Positions 17,143-25,965 of a DNA stretch of 64,000 nucleotides are shown here, piece by piece; position 1 is the stretch's first letter; every line of letters begins with the position of its first letter. Below the pieces are notes generated by a model. That model did no database searches. It was given only the letters and a program-made list of their open reading frames with translations, and had not been told where the DNA came from. The stretch covers positions 481,001-545,000 of the forward strand of contig NZ_CP039692.1 in assembly GCF_005145045.1 (NCBI RefSeq), written 5' to 3'. A program made the translations under genes and the position numbers. This DNA is from Agrobacterium larrymoorei. Its GTDB lineage: Bacteria; Pseudomonadota; Alphaproteobacteria; Rhizobiales; Rhizobiaceae.

Positions 17143-18134
17143 GCCCCCACAGCCCTTTTGGCGGGCGCCGGATCGATGAGTTGGGAGAGAACGTCATCGA
17201 CATTCACGCCCGGGCGCAACACCTCCGGTCCGAGAAGCGGAGTAGCGGTTTTGATGGAGGCCAGCAGCTCCTCGCCAGGAACGGGGTCCGTCCAGCTGCG
17301 CCGCGCAATCGTGCGGCGGGTGACCTCGGCGTCGCCGCCCGCCTGCGCGGTGACGAATGAGACGAACTCATCGTTGTTTTCGCGTATCCATTTCTGCGTC
17401 TGCACCCAGACGCCGAGCAGGCGCTCGACAGCTTTCGGATGCTTTTCGAGAAATGCTTCCGAGACGCTGAACACACTGCCCTCACGCCAGCTCGGATCAC
17501 TGAAGATTGCGCGATTACCAGCAATTTCGGCCTGTGCGGTCTGTGGATCGATACCGACCCAGGCATCCACCTGCCCCTGCTGAAGCGCCGTAAAGCCTTC
17601 CGGGTGCTGCAGGTTGACGACTTTGAGGTCGTTGATCGTCAGATCGCTTTTGGCCAGAGCACGAACCAGCGTAAAGTATGGCGCTGTTCCTTTCGTCACC
17701 GCAATCGTCTTGCCTTTCAAATCAGCAACAGACTTCAAAGGAGAATCTGCCTTGACCTGAATGATGGACGAGCCACCCCAACTGGCTACGTAAACAACTT
17801 TCAGTGGAACGCCATTTGCTCGCGAAAGAAATGCGGAGAGCGCAGCGGACCCGGCAAAATCGGTAGAGCCCACCTTCAGGAACTCAAGCGAATTGTTGCT
17901 TCCGCGCGATTGCACCCAGGAAATCTTCGTTCCCACATCCTTGAATGCGTCTTCCAGCCATCCCTTGTTTTTAATCAAAAGCGTGTGGGAGGAATAGTAG
18001 CCCCAGTCCAGCCGAAGCTCGGCAGGATAATCCGGCGTCTGCGAAAACGCACTCGTCGAAATAAACGGCGAAGACAGAGCGACGCCGACAGCGCCCAGTT
18101 TGAGAGCGCGACGGCGCGTGATGTTCGAGATCAT
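17139..18134 (-). CDS. SsuA-type sulfonate ABC solute-binding protein
   Basis: This 331-residue periplasmic protein starts MISNITRRRALKLGAVG, a twin-arginine signal with an FSQ-type cleavage region near residue 32. The mature protein has the SsuA/TauA/NrtA fold marks: LRLDWGYYSSHTLLIKNKGWLED, KISWVQSRGSNNSLEFL, DLKGKTIAVTKGTAPYFTL and VDAWVGIDPQTAQAE. It is the first gene of an ABC operon on the minus strand. The family binds sulfonates, nitrate or similar; in this context a sulfonate or sulfonate ester is most likely. The upstream gap (18135-18263) is AT-rich and presumably carries the promoter. Confidence 0.9.
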   Translation of the reverse strand: MISNITRRRALKLGAVGVALSSPFISTSAFSQTPDYPAELRLDWGYYSSHTLLIKNKGWLEDAFKDVGTKISWVQSRGSNNSLEFLKVGSTDFAGSAALSAFLSRANGVPLKVVYVASWGGSSIIQVKADSPLKSVADLKGKTIAVTKGTAPYFTLVRALAKSDLTINDLKVVNLQHPEGFTALQQGQVDAWVGIDPQTAQAEIAGNRAIFSDPSWREGSVFSVSEAFLEKHPKAVERLLGVWVQTQKWIRENNDEFVSFVTAQAGGDAEVTRRTIARRSWTDPVPGEELLASIKTATPLLGPEVLRPGVNVDDVLSQLIDPAPAKRAVGA

Positions 18135-18263
18135 TATCCACCCAATCTATTAATTCAGTGGATTAATTTATGCCGCTAGATAACGCTTCGTCGCGCAAAG
18201 CTTTCTCATATTAGAAGTGAAAAAAGAAAATTTCTTTCAGGAGGGGGTCGAAGCGGGAGCGGA

Positions 18264-19502
18264 TCAACCCCCATCCCCGGAGAGATCACGTAGTACTCGC
18301 GGCAGTTTGTTCATGCATTCCGCTCCGCCACGCGTGACTAGAAACTGGTCCTCGATCATAAGCGCACCGAAGTTCTGACCATAAAACGGAGCCTCGAGTG
18401 CAACCACCATGTCTGCTTCGATGAGTTCTGGATTGTTAGCGGAGAAGAATGGCCACTCCTCGATACCTACATTGCCGCCGACCGAATGGCCGAAATGCCC
18501 GCGGTAATATTCGCCGAAGCCATCGCGTCTCATGGAGCGGAGCATTGCATCGTGGACAGCACCGAAAGCATTTCCTGGCTTGATCTGTTCAAGGCCTGCG
18601 TCAAAAGCTGCCTCCAATGCCTTGAAGATATCCTGCCCCAATTGCGACGTGGGGCCATATGTAAATGTGCGGGCACCGTCAGAGGAATAACCTTCAACAA
18701 GGGTCCCGACATCCGCTTTGATGAGCGCACCTGGGGTAACCCTGGCGGCACCGTCTGAAAGATTGGGGCCGACGGAAATGAAATCCCAATGCCCGCTCAG
18801 CGCAAAGCCGCCAACCTGTGCCGCATCCTGCGCACCCGCTTTCCAAGCCGTAGACAGTTCAGCCACCGGGACGTCGAGACGAACAGCCTGCATCATACTC
18901 TCAAGCCCGCCCTCCGCGGCATGTGCCGCGCGCCTCAACCTATCGATTTCCATGGGGGTCTTGATGGCTCGCAGGCGTCGCAGCACCAGCGAGCCGTCAA
19001 CCCATTGAATTCCAGGAATCGATACCTTCAACGCCTCAAAATCAGCCGCTGGCATGCATTCGAGATCGACGCCGATCCTGCCCCCCATGAGACCTTTGTC
19101 CTTCAGCATATCGGACAAGAGGTCGAAACAGGCTGCGCGATCGAAGGTCTCCGGCCTCTGACCCGATACACCGGTACGTCGATAGGCCTCGTCAATTCCT
19201 GCGACCGATTCAACGCCCAAGAGATCGACCGTGTCGATCCATATGCGATGCGTCCTCAGATCGACATCTACTGCCTTATGTCGCATGACAGCCGCAGCAT
19301 GGTCACTGACGATTGCCCCCAGTGGCAAATGAGCATCTGTGGGCACAAGAGCAATTGCAGCTCCCGCCCTGCCCCACATTGTCGCCACGCCCGCCGGAGC
19401 ACCGATGGCGTACTGAAAGGCTTCCGGCTGAAAAAGAACCAGCGCGTCAAGTCCGGCCTCTCTCATCAGCCGCTCTGCACGCGTTCTATCGATACCACTC
19501 AC
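18264..19502 (-). CDS. M24 family metallopeptidase (Xaa-Pro dipeptidase-like)
   Basis: This 412-residue cytoplasmic protein has a creatinase-type N-terminal domain and a C-terminal pita-bread metallopeptidase domain. Probable metal ligands are in IKADVGTLVEGYSSDGARTF (two Asp), GHFGHSVGGNVGIEEW (His), VVALEAPFYG (Glu) and ALMIEDQFLVT (Glu). A GTG at 19502 behind GGAGAG gives a start SGIDRTRAERLM that matches the family; the longer reading adds 25 residues with no similarity. M24 members cleave X-Pro bonds or hydrolyse creatine-like amides. Between sulfur and peptide transporters it may process imported peptides or conjugates, but the substrate is unknown. Confidence 0.85.
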   Translation of the reverse strand: MSGIDRTRAERLMREAGLDALVLFQPEAFQYAIGAPAGVATMWGRAGAAIALVPTDAHLPLGAIVSDHAAAVMRHKAVDVDLRTHRIWIDTVDLLGVESVAGIDEAYRRTGVSGQRPETFDRAACFDLLSDMLKDKGLMGGRIGVDLECMPAADFEALKVSIPGIQWVDGSLVLRRLRAIKTPMEIDRLRRAAHAAEGGLESMMQAVRLDVPVAELSTAWKAGAQDAAQVGGFALSGHWDFISVGPNLSDGAARVTPGALIKADVGTLVEGYSSDGARTFTYGPTSQLGQDIFKALEAAFDAGLEQIKPGNAFGAVHDAMLRSMRRDGFGEYYRGHFGHSVGGNVGIEEWPFFSANNPELIEADMVVALEAPFYGQNFGALMIEDQFLVTRGGAECMNKLPRVLRDLSGDGG

Positions 19503-19712
19503 GGCTACTCTCCATGCCAAACATGTCAATGGCTTAGCCGACGCTGGAAGAAAGCGCCAGCCGGAATAAATTTCCACTACTTGCTCGTTTAATCGAATGA
19601 CATTTCCTAAACGTCGAGTCCCAGATCGTTGCCGATCTGGCTTCTCGCTTCAGCTCGGATATTGTGCAGACCTAAAGCAACGGCTGTAGCGGCCCGTCTA
19701 TGAGGACATGAA

Positions 19713-21245
19713 ATGAGCGGCTTGACGACCCAACCGGGGGTAACCTTGAAGACTACCCGTTCCCGAAAGTTTGCGCTGACTGCACTCGCACTGCTGATCA
19801 GCACTCTCCCTGCTGGCCCGCTCATGGCAGAGGATTTCGACGCGGATGCAACGGTCAACATCGGATCGCTATACGAGCCCCAGAACCTGGATAATACTGC
19901 CGGTGCTGGACAGGGTATCAACGAGGCATTCAACGGTAATGTCTATGAAGCCCTTTTCCGACTGACCGATGCAGGTGAGGTCGAGCCTGTTCTTGCCAAG
20001 GACTATACGGTCAGCGAAGACGGCCTTACCTATACATTCAAGCTACAGCCCGGCGTTACATTTCACTCGGGCGATCCCCTGACATCCAAGGATGTCAAAT
20101 TTTCCATTGAACGCGTGACGGCGGCGGAATCCAAAAGCTCCCGAAAAAATAGTCTCAAAACCATTGCGACCATTGAAACACCTGACGATGCAACCGTTGT
20201 CGTCAAGCTCACATCCCGCTCGATCTCTCTCCCCTACAATCTGAGCTACGTCTGGATCGTCAATGACAAGGTGACAAATCTGACGGCGGCGGAAGATGGT
20301 ACGGGGCCGTACAGCCTGACCGAGTGGCGTCGTGGTTCGTCGCTCGCAATTGGGCGGTTCGAGAAATATTGGGGCGCAAAGCCCAGCAATGCCGACGTCG
20401 TGTTTCACTATTTCACCGAAGCAACGGCGCTCAACAATGCACTTCTCACCGGCTCGGTAGATATCATCACCTCGGTTCAAAGCCCGGATTCACTCCGCCA
20501 GTTCTCCGATAATGCAGATTTCACCGTGGCCGAAGGCAAATCCACCACGAAGCTTCTGCTTGCATACAATGATCGCGTTGCGCCTTTTGACAACGTGAAG
20601 GTCCGCAAGGCGCTTGCTCGTGCAGTGGACGACGCAAAGCTTCTCAAAGCGGTATGGGGTGATCACGGCTCCCTGATCGGCTCCATGGTTCCCCCTACCG
20701 ATCCGTGGTATGTCGATTTGACCTCAACGGATGCCTACGATCCACAAAGCGCCAAGGCGCTCGTGAAGGAAGCCGGTTATCCCGATGGCTTTACCTTCAC
20801 CATCGACACGCCGAATTACGATCCACACCCGATCGCTGCACAATTTATCCAATCCGAGTTGGCTAAGATCGGCGTCAAGGTGAATATCAATATCATCACG
20901 GCCAATGAATGGTACACGAAGGTCTACAAAGCGCATGATTTCCAGGCGACCCTGCAGGAGCATGTGAACCACCGCGATGTCGTGTTTTACGGAAACCCCG
21001 ACTTCTATTGGGGTTACAACAATCCCAAGGTGGTAGATCTCGTCAAGCAGGCCGAAGCCAGTGCAACGACCGATGAGCAGACGGAAAAACTGAAAGAAGC
21101 CAACGTGATCATCGCAGAGGATGCGGCCAGCAACTGGTTATACCTCTATCCACAGATCGTCGTCTCCTCAAAGTCCGTGACAGGATACCCGGTCAACGGC
21201 CTGAACTCGCAGTTCTTCGTTGCCGGAATTAAAAAGGCAGATTGA
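19713..21245 (+). CDS. Dpp/Opp-type ABC solute-binding protein of a complete transporter
   Basis: This 510-residue family 5 binding protein starts at an ATG preceded by GAGGA. Its signal is of the Sec type: residues about 17-38 are hydrophobic and end PLMA, with no twin arginine, unlike the other binding proteins nearby. Landmarks include EALFRLTDAGEVEPVLAKDY, LTYTFKLQPGVTFHSGDPL, DGTGPYSLTEWRRGSSL and KLLKAVWGDHG. It begins a five-gene Dpp-type operon and is divergent from the M24 peptidase. The ligand is unknown; peptides, glutathione-like compounds or S-conjugates fit the context. Confidence 0.9.
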   Translation: MSGLTTQPGVTLKTTRSRKFALTALALLISTLPAGPLMAEDFDADATVNIGSLYEPQNLDNTAGAGQGINEAFNGNVYEALFRLTDAGEVEPVLAKDYTVSEDGLTYTFKLQPGVTFHSGDPLTSKDVKFSIERVTAAESKSSRKNSLKTIATIETPDDATVVVKLTSRSISLPYNLSYVWIVNDKVTNLTAAEDGTGPYSLTEWRRGSSLAIGRFEKYWGAKPSNADVVFHYFTEATALNNALLTGSVDIITSVQSPDSLRQFSDNADFTVAEGKSTTKLLLAYNDRVAPFDNVKVRKALARAVDDAKLLKAVWGDHGSLIGSMVPPTDPWYVDLTSTDAYDPQSAKALVKEAGYPDGFTFTIDTPNYDPHPIAAQFIQSELAKIGVKVNINIITANEWYTKVYKAHDFQATLQEHVNHRDVVFYGNPDFYWGYNNPKVVDLVKQAEASATTDEQTEKLKEANVIIAEDAASNWLYLYPQIVVSSKSVTGYPVNGLNSQFFVAGIKKAD

Positions 21246-21291
21246 ACTCGCTCGGGCTCTCCCGCGCACCGTATCTTCGTTATACAGTCCA

Positions 21292-21317
21292 CCGCCTGAC
21301 TTTCGTCGGGCGGTTTT
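21292..21317 (+). terminator. Intra-operon terminator/stem-loop after the binding protein
   Basis: CCGCCTGAC and GTCGGGCGG form a nine-position stem with a TTTC loop, followed at once by TTTT. It sits between the binding-protein stop and the first permease, only about 20 bases before the permease start. This probably lets most transcripts stop here so that the binding protein is made in excess. Confidence 0.8.
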
Positions 21318-21338
21318 CCTGCTTGAAGGGTCACAGAA

Positions 21339-22304
21339 ATTCTCTCCTATCTGCTCCGCCGCACCGTGATATTGATCGGCTCTATTCTCATAGCCGCGAT
21401 GGTGCTATTCATTTTTCTCCGCCTTCTGCCGGGCGATCCTGCAAACGCTCTTTTATCGGTTGGCGCCGACCCGGAGCAGATCGAGGCTGCCCGACAGCAG
21501 GTCGGTTCGAACCAGCCGCTGTCAGAGCAGTTTCTTCATTTCGTCAAAAGTATCTGCCGCTTTGATTTTGGAAACTCCTTCATCAGCCAGTCACCGGTCA
21601 TGCCGGAGATTGTGCGCAGACTTTCGATAACTTTGCCTCTGACTGCCATTTCATTTTTGATTGCCGTCGCCATCGCCCTGCCGCTAGGCATTCTGTCTGC
21701 GGTCAAATCAAAACGCTGGTACGGCTCGGCGATAAGCGTTGTCTCTCAGCTTGGCATCGCCGTGCCCGTCTTCTGGATCGGCGTTCTTCTCGTCACGATT
21801 TTCGCCGTTAACCTCAGACTGCTGCCCTCTGGTGGGTTTCCTGCAAGGGGATGGCAGAGACTCGATTCCGCGTTGACCGCATTCGTTTTGCCGGTAGCAA
21901 CGATTGCTATCGTTATGTCGGCATCTTTGATCCGATATGTCCGCTCGGCAGCGCAGGATGTTCTGGGAAGCGACTATCTACGCACCGCCCGCGCGCTCGG
22001 CGCTACCTTTTCCGAAGCGCTTGTCAGGCACGGAATTCGCAATGGCTCTGTTCCCGTCATATCGATTATGGGTATCGAGTTGGCGTCTACTCTGCTCGGA
22101 GCAGTCGTCGTGGAGCGCGTTTTCAATCTTCCGGGCCTTGGCTCCATGCTGCTTCTTGGCATTGAGCAGCGAGACTATCCTTCCGTGCAGGGCGTGCTGG
22201 TGATTTCGACCCTGCTGGTTCTCATCGTCGGCTTCATTGCCGATATCTCGCAAAGGCTGATCGATCCCCGACTTCGCTCCAGCATGCAAGGAAGACAGGG
22301 ATGA
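21339..22304 (+). CDS. Dpp/Opp-type ABC permease 1 (DppB-like), probable ATT start
   Basis: This inner-membrane permease (321 residues from ATT) has six predicted hydrophobic helices and the DppB pattern: FLRLLPGDPANALL near the N-terminus, GILSAVKSKRWYG, FWIGVLLVTIFAV and RTARALGATFSEALVRHGIRN as the EAA loop. The first standard start is GTG at 21366, but it has no ribosome site and cuts off the beginning of helix 1. Reading from ATT at 21339 gives a start of the form M-LSYLLRRTVILIGSI, the usual DppB N-terminus, and AAGGG lies eight bases upstream. ATT initiation is rare but known (infC). It overlaps the next gene by four bases. Confidence 0.85.
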   Translation: MLSYLLRRTVILIGSILIAAMVLFIFLRLLPGDPANALLSVGADPEQIEAARQQVGSNQPLSEQFLHFVKSICRFDFGNSFISQSPVMPEIVRRLSITLPLTAISFLIAVAIALPLGILSAVKSKRWYGSAISVVSQLGIAVPVFWIGVLLVTIFAVNLRLLPSGGFPARGWQRLDSALTAFVLPVATIAIVMSASLIRYVRSAAQDVLGSDYLRTARALGATFSEALVRHGIRNGSVPVISIMGIELASTLLGAVVVERVFNLPGLGSMLLLGIEQRDYPSVQGVLVISTLLVLIVGFIADISQRLIDPRLRSSMQGRQG

Positions 22305-23158
22305 CAGACATTCAATTGGCCGATGACAGCATCATCAGTCGCCGCCGCTTTTCCCGGATATTTCTGATCGGCATCGGCATCGTTGCTCTTCACATTCTGA
22401 TCGCCTTGCTGACACTCGTCTGGACACCCTACGATCCGAATGCAATGGCCGGTGGTCGGCTGGAGCCCCCTTCTATCCTTCATCTGATTGGCACTGACAG
22501 GCTGGGGCGCGATTTCCTGACGCTGATAATGATTGGGTCCCGCATTGCGCTGACTGTTGGTATCGGGGCAGTCATCATCGGCGGCGTGATCGGCATAGTA
22601 TTGGGGTTGCTCTGTGGCTTCGCATCGAAAACGCTGGATGATGCGCTGGCGGCAACACTCGATATCATGATTGCTTTTCCGACCCTGCTCCTCGCCATGC
22701 TCATCGTCACCGCGTCGGATGGAGCCAGTCTGTGGACAGCAATCGTCGCAATCGGGATCGCCAATTCCGCGATTGTTGCCCGCCTGACACGTATTCTGAC
22801 AAAACGCGTCCTGAACATGGACTTCATTACCGCATCGCGCGTTTCCGGCACCTCATGGGCAGGGGTTATCGTCCACCACATCCTGCCGAACATCTGGCCT
22901 ACCCTGCTCGTCAATCTCGCCTTACAGTTCGGTTTGGCGATCATTACGGAAGCGTCGCTTTCCTATCTCGGTCTCGGTGCCCCGCCTCCCAATGCCTCAT
23001 GGGGGCGCTTGCTTCAGGAAGCGCAGGGCACGGTCTACACCGCGCCGCTCGGTGCAGTCGCGCCGGGTATTGCTCTGGTCAGTCTGGTGATCGCCATCAA
23101 TATCGTGGCAGACGAGCTGCGCGATCTGGCGGACCCCATAAGGAGGCGCCGTTCATGA
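22301..23158 (+). CDS. Dpp/Opp-type ABC permease 2 (DppC-like)
   Basis: This 285-residue inner-membrane permease has a hydrophobic first helix near 20-45, then the DppC hallmark WTPYDPNAM...LEPPSILHLIGTDRLGRD, and an EAA loop TASRVSGTSWAGVIVHHILPN. The segment ASLSYLGLGAPPPNASWG is almost diagnostic for this permease type. Four-base overlaps with both neighbours show tight coupling. It pairs with the DppB-like permease to form the channel. Confidence 0.92.
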   Translation: MTDIQLADDSIISRRRFSRIFLIGIGIVALHILIALLTLVWTPYDPNAMAGGRLEPPSILHLIGTDRLGRDFLTLIMIGSRIALTVGIGAVIIGGVIGIVLGLLCGFASKTLDDALAATLDIMIAFPTLLLAMLIVTASDGASLWTAIVAIGIANSAIVARLTRILTKRVLNMDFITASRVSGTSWAGVIVHHILPNIWPTLLVNLALQFGLAIITEASLSYLGLGAPPPNASWGRLLQEAQGTVYTAPLGAVAPGIALVSLVIAINIVADELRDLADPIRRRRS

Positions 23159-23961
23159 ACCCTATTCTCAACGTTGAAAATCTGTCGATCAATGCAGGCC
23201 CAAAGACACTCGTTTCGAATGTTTCTTTCAAGATCGACAAAGGCGAGAGACTTGGCCTTATAGGTGAATCCGGATCCGGCAAGTCTCTGACTTCACTGGC
23301 GGCAATAGGACTTTTACCGGAGGGCCTGTATGCAAGCGGCTCTATTCTTCTCGCTGGAAAACAGGTCATCGGAAGTCACGACAAGGATTTGGCGCCTCTT
23401 CGCGGAACGGCATCTGCTGTGATCTTTCAGGAGCCGCTGACAGCGCTGGACCCCTTGATGAAGCTTGGCAGACAGGTGCGGGAAGTGGTGCTCCGTCGCG
23501 CAAAACGGGATGGCCGCTCGCTGGACAGACAGACCGCCGACGGAGAAGTTCTGAGCCTGCTTCGGCAGGTTGCCCTTCCCGATCCAGATCGCATCGCGCA
23601 ATCATGGCCGCATCAGATATCCGGCGGCCAGCGCCAGAGAGTTGCCATTGCAATGGCACTAGCATGCCGTCCGCAATTACTGATCGCAGATGAGCCGACC
23701 ACGGCGCTCGATGTCACGACCCAAGTCGAGATTCTTGATTTGCTGCTCTCCCTCGTTAGACAACGCGGCATGTCTCTCCTTTTCGTCAGCCACGATCTCC
23801 CGGTCGTCGCAAGCGTCGTCGAAAGGGTCGTCGTTATGCGTAACGGACATGTGGCAGAGCAAGGAGCAATCAATGACGTCTTTCGCCATCCGAGAGATAG
23901 TTATACGCAAAGCCTCGTAGCAGCTGCGCGAGCCTTCGACGATGCACTGGGAATGAATTGA
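23155..23961 (+). CDS. Dpp/Opp-type ABC ATPase 1 (DppD-like)
   Basis: The start is the ATG that overlaps the permease stop, behind AAGGAGG; an open frame continues upstream inside the permease gene but is not real. The 268-residue product has Walker [10 protein letters not shown]-loop [11 protein letters not shown], signature ISGGQRQR, Walker [13 protein letters not shown] and H-loop VSHDLPV. Standard DppD proteins are about 325 residues with a C-terminal oligopeptide/dipeptide extension and cysteine motif. This one ends right after the ATPase core ([12 protein letters not shown]), so the extension is missing. Confidence 0.9.
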   Translation: MNPILNVENLSINAGPKTLVSNVSFKIDKGERLGLIGESGSGKSLTSLAAIGLLPEGLYASGSILLAGKQVIGSHDKDLAPLRGTASAVIFQEPLTALDPLMKLGRQVREVVLRRAKRDGRSLDRQTADGEVLSLLRQVALPDPDRIAQSWPHQISGGQRQRVAIAMALACRPQLLIADEPTTALDVTTQVEILDLLLSLVRQRGMSLLFVSHDLPVVASVVERVVVMRNGHVAEQGAINDVFRHPRDSYTQSLVAAARAFDDALGMN

Positions 23962-24710
23962 TGAGCTTGATAGATGTCCGCAATGTTTCGTTCGGCTACA
24001 ATCGGCAGCAGGCGACGCTTCAAGATGTGAGCCTGACTTTGCAGAAAGGACGAAACATCGGCATTGTTGGAGAATCGGGATCAGGAAAAACAACCCTTCT
24101 GCGGCTGATGCTCGGCCTCAACAGACCGCAGAGTGGCGAAATCCATATCGAAGGGAAACCTCTGGACACCGGAAGCCGAGAATTCATGCGTGGATTTCGG
24201 AAGAGAGTGCAGGCGGTTTTTCAGGATCCATATTCCTCTTTGGACCCTCGCCAGAAAGTCAAGGACATCGTTGCCGAACCGCTCCGATCTCTCAAAATCG
24301 CCGGTGACCGTAAGGAAGCCGTTGCGGAAGCGCTGAAGTCCGTGGGACTGACTGCGGATGATCTGATGGACCGCTACCCCCATGAGTTCTCCGGAGGGCA
24401 GCGTCAGCGGATAGCAATCGCGCGTGCGATAATCTCCCGGCCCGAGGTCATATTTGCCGACGAAGTCGTCAGCGCCCTGGACTTGTCTACCCGCATTCGG
24501 ATTGTCGAACTGCTGAAGAAATTGTCCGAGACTGTGACGTTCGTCGTCGTGTCACACGACATCGGTCTGGTTGCTTCGCTTTGCCAGGACACCATCATCT
24601 TGGAAAAGGGCAGGATCGTTGAAAACGGTCCCACCCAAAGCATTCTCACCGCCCCGCGTCACGAATACACTCGCAAACTTCTTGCGAGCATTCCTCGCAT
24701 GCCAGCGTAG
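23961..24710 (+). CDS. Dpp/Opp-type ABC ATPase 2 (DppF-like)
   Basis: The ATG shares one base with the stop of the first ATPase (TGATG). The 249-residue product has Walker [11 protein letters not shown]-loop [13 protein letters not shown], signature FSGGQRQR and H-loop VSHDIG. Walker B reads [12 protein letters not shown]: the usual Pro after the catalytic Glu is replaced by Val, while Asp and Glu are kept, so activity should remain. Like its partner it lacks the C-terminal extension. It completes the binding protein, two permeases and two ATPases of one importer. Confidence 0.9.
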   Translation: MSLIDVRNVSFGYNRQQATLQDVSLTLQKGRNIGIVGESGSGKTTLLRLMLGLNRPQSGEIHIEGKPLDTGSREFMRGFRKRVQAVFQDPYSSLDPRQKVKDIVAEPLRSLKIAGDRKEAVAEALKSVGLTADDLMDRYPHEFSGGQRQRIAIARAIISRPEVIFADEVVSALDLSTRIRIVELLKKLSETVTFVVVSHDIGLVASLCQDTIILEKGRIVENGPTQSILTAPRHEYTRKLLASIPRMPA

Positions 24711-24971
24711 AGGCCGTCACACGTCGCGAACCTCTGCGGCATATGATGACGGTCATCCTGGAAGAGCGTCAGGCAAACCAATCTGCGCGCTGAGAACAGA
24801 TGCCGAGATTTTTCATCTACCAATCACCATTGCGCAGAGAACAGAAATACCGAATTCATGGATTACTCGCATCAAGATACCCTATGGATTTTGTAGAGTA
24901 TTGTTAAACTAAGAGGAATTCCAACCTGCCAGCTGCGCGCATTATTGCGGGCTGAAAACGGAGCAAATTCC

Positions 24972-25952
24972 TTGTATCGTAGAATTTTCTTGCGCACGTC
25001 TGCTGCTGGTTTACTTTCGGCTCTTGTCTTGGTTGCTCCCTCAGCGGAAGCGGCCGAACCTGCAGCCAAGCTCATCGTTGCCGATCAGGCTGAACTAGTG
25101 CGCAATCTGCTGGAAGCCAGTGGAGAGCAGAAAACCCTCGGATTTGATGTTGAATACCCTAACTTTGCCGGCGGACCAGCCATCCTTGAGGCTATCAGGG
25201 CGGGCGCTCTGGACATAGCCTATGTCGGCGATACTCCACCTATTCAGGCTCGCGCATCCGGAACGCTTCTGCCGATTGTCGGAACGTTCACGCGTGAAGT
25301 CGCTCAGTATCGCCTGACGAGCCGCCCAGGTCTCAAGATCGACAAGCTGTCCGAGCTCAAGGGCAAGAAGCTCAGCTATGTCGAAGGATCGGGCCGCCAG
25401 GTATTCCTGATCGAGGCATTGAACAGGGCGGGCCTGAAACTTGCGGACGTCACGCTCGTCAATCTCCGCGTGGCTGACCTTCCTGATGCGCTGCGGTCCG
25501 GAGCAGTCGACGTCGCCGTTTTGCAGGAGCCCTTCGTCACGAGGCTCACCAAACAGGTAGGGGCAAGTCCTGTACTCGACCCTGAGGAGCGGCGGTTGTT
25601 GCCGAGCACCTCCTATTTTTATGCCCGCCCCGAAGCTCTAGCAGATCCTGCAAAGAGTGAGGCTATCAGGCAGTTTCTGGCAGCTTTCGTGAAAGCGGGA
25701 AACTGGAGCAACGAACACGACAAAGACTGGGCGAAGTTCTACTATACCGACTTCCAACGCGTTTCCCCGGATGACACCTCAGCAATCTTGGCCGGGCAGT
25801 CTCCGCTCGTCTTCCAAACTTCCGTCGAGGCGATACCCCACCATCAAAAACTGATCGACATCCTCTACCAGTCCGGATCGCTTAAGGAGCGGTTCGACGC
25901 CAAGGGATCATTTGTCGATACGTTCGATACCGTCATCAAGCAGTCTCGCTGA
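24972..25952 (+). CDS. SsuA-type sulfonate ABC solute-binding protein (second system)
   Basis: The TTG at 24972 is preferred: ACGGAG lies eight bases upstream and the protein begins with YRRIFLRTSAAGLLSALVL, a Tat-like signal ending EAAEPA. The mature 300-residue part has the aliphatic sulfonate binding pattern: GFDVEYPNFAGGPAILEAIRAGALDIAYVGDTPPIQA, GTFTREVAQYRLTSRPG, LKGKKLSYVEGSGRQVFL and VAVLQEPFVTRL. It is followed by its permease, ATPase and a DszA-type monooxygenase in one operon, so import and oxidation of the same organosulfur compound is likely. The gap upstream (24711-24971) should carry the promoter; no clear box is assigned. Confidence 0.9.
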   Translation: MYRRIFLRTSAAGLLSALVLVAPSAEAAEPAAKLIVADQAELVRNLLEASGEQKTLGFDVEYPNFAGGPAILEAIRAGALDIAYVGDTPPIQARASGTLLPIVGTFTREVAQYRLTSRPGLKIDKLSELKGKKLSYVEGSGRQVFLIEALNRAGLKLADVTLVNLRVADLPDALRSGAVDVAVLQEPFVTRLTKQVGASPVLDPEERRLLPSTSYFYARPEALADPAKSEAIRQFLAAFVKAGNWSNEHDKDWAKFYYTDFQRVSPDDTSAILAGQSPLVFQTSVEAIPHHQKLIDILYQSGSLKERFDAKGSFVDTFDTVIKQSR

Positions 25953-25965
25953 TATCGGAGGTCGT

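Noticed and set aside
22732..23154. N-terminal extension of the first Dpp-type ATPase
   Set aside because: It overlaps the permease gene in another frame; AAGGAGG precedes the ATG at 23155, which gives a standard ATPase start.
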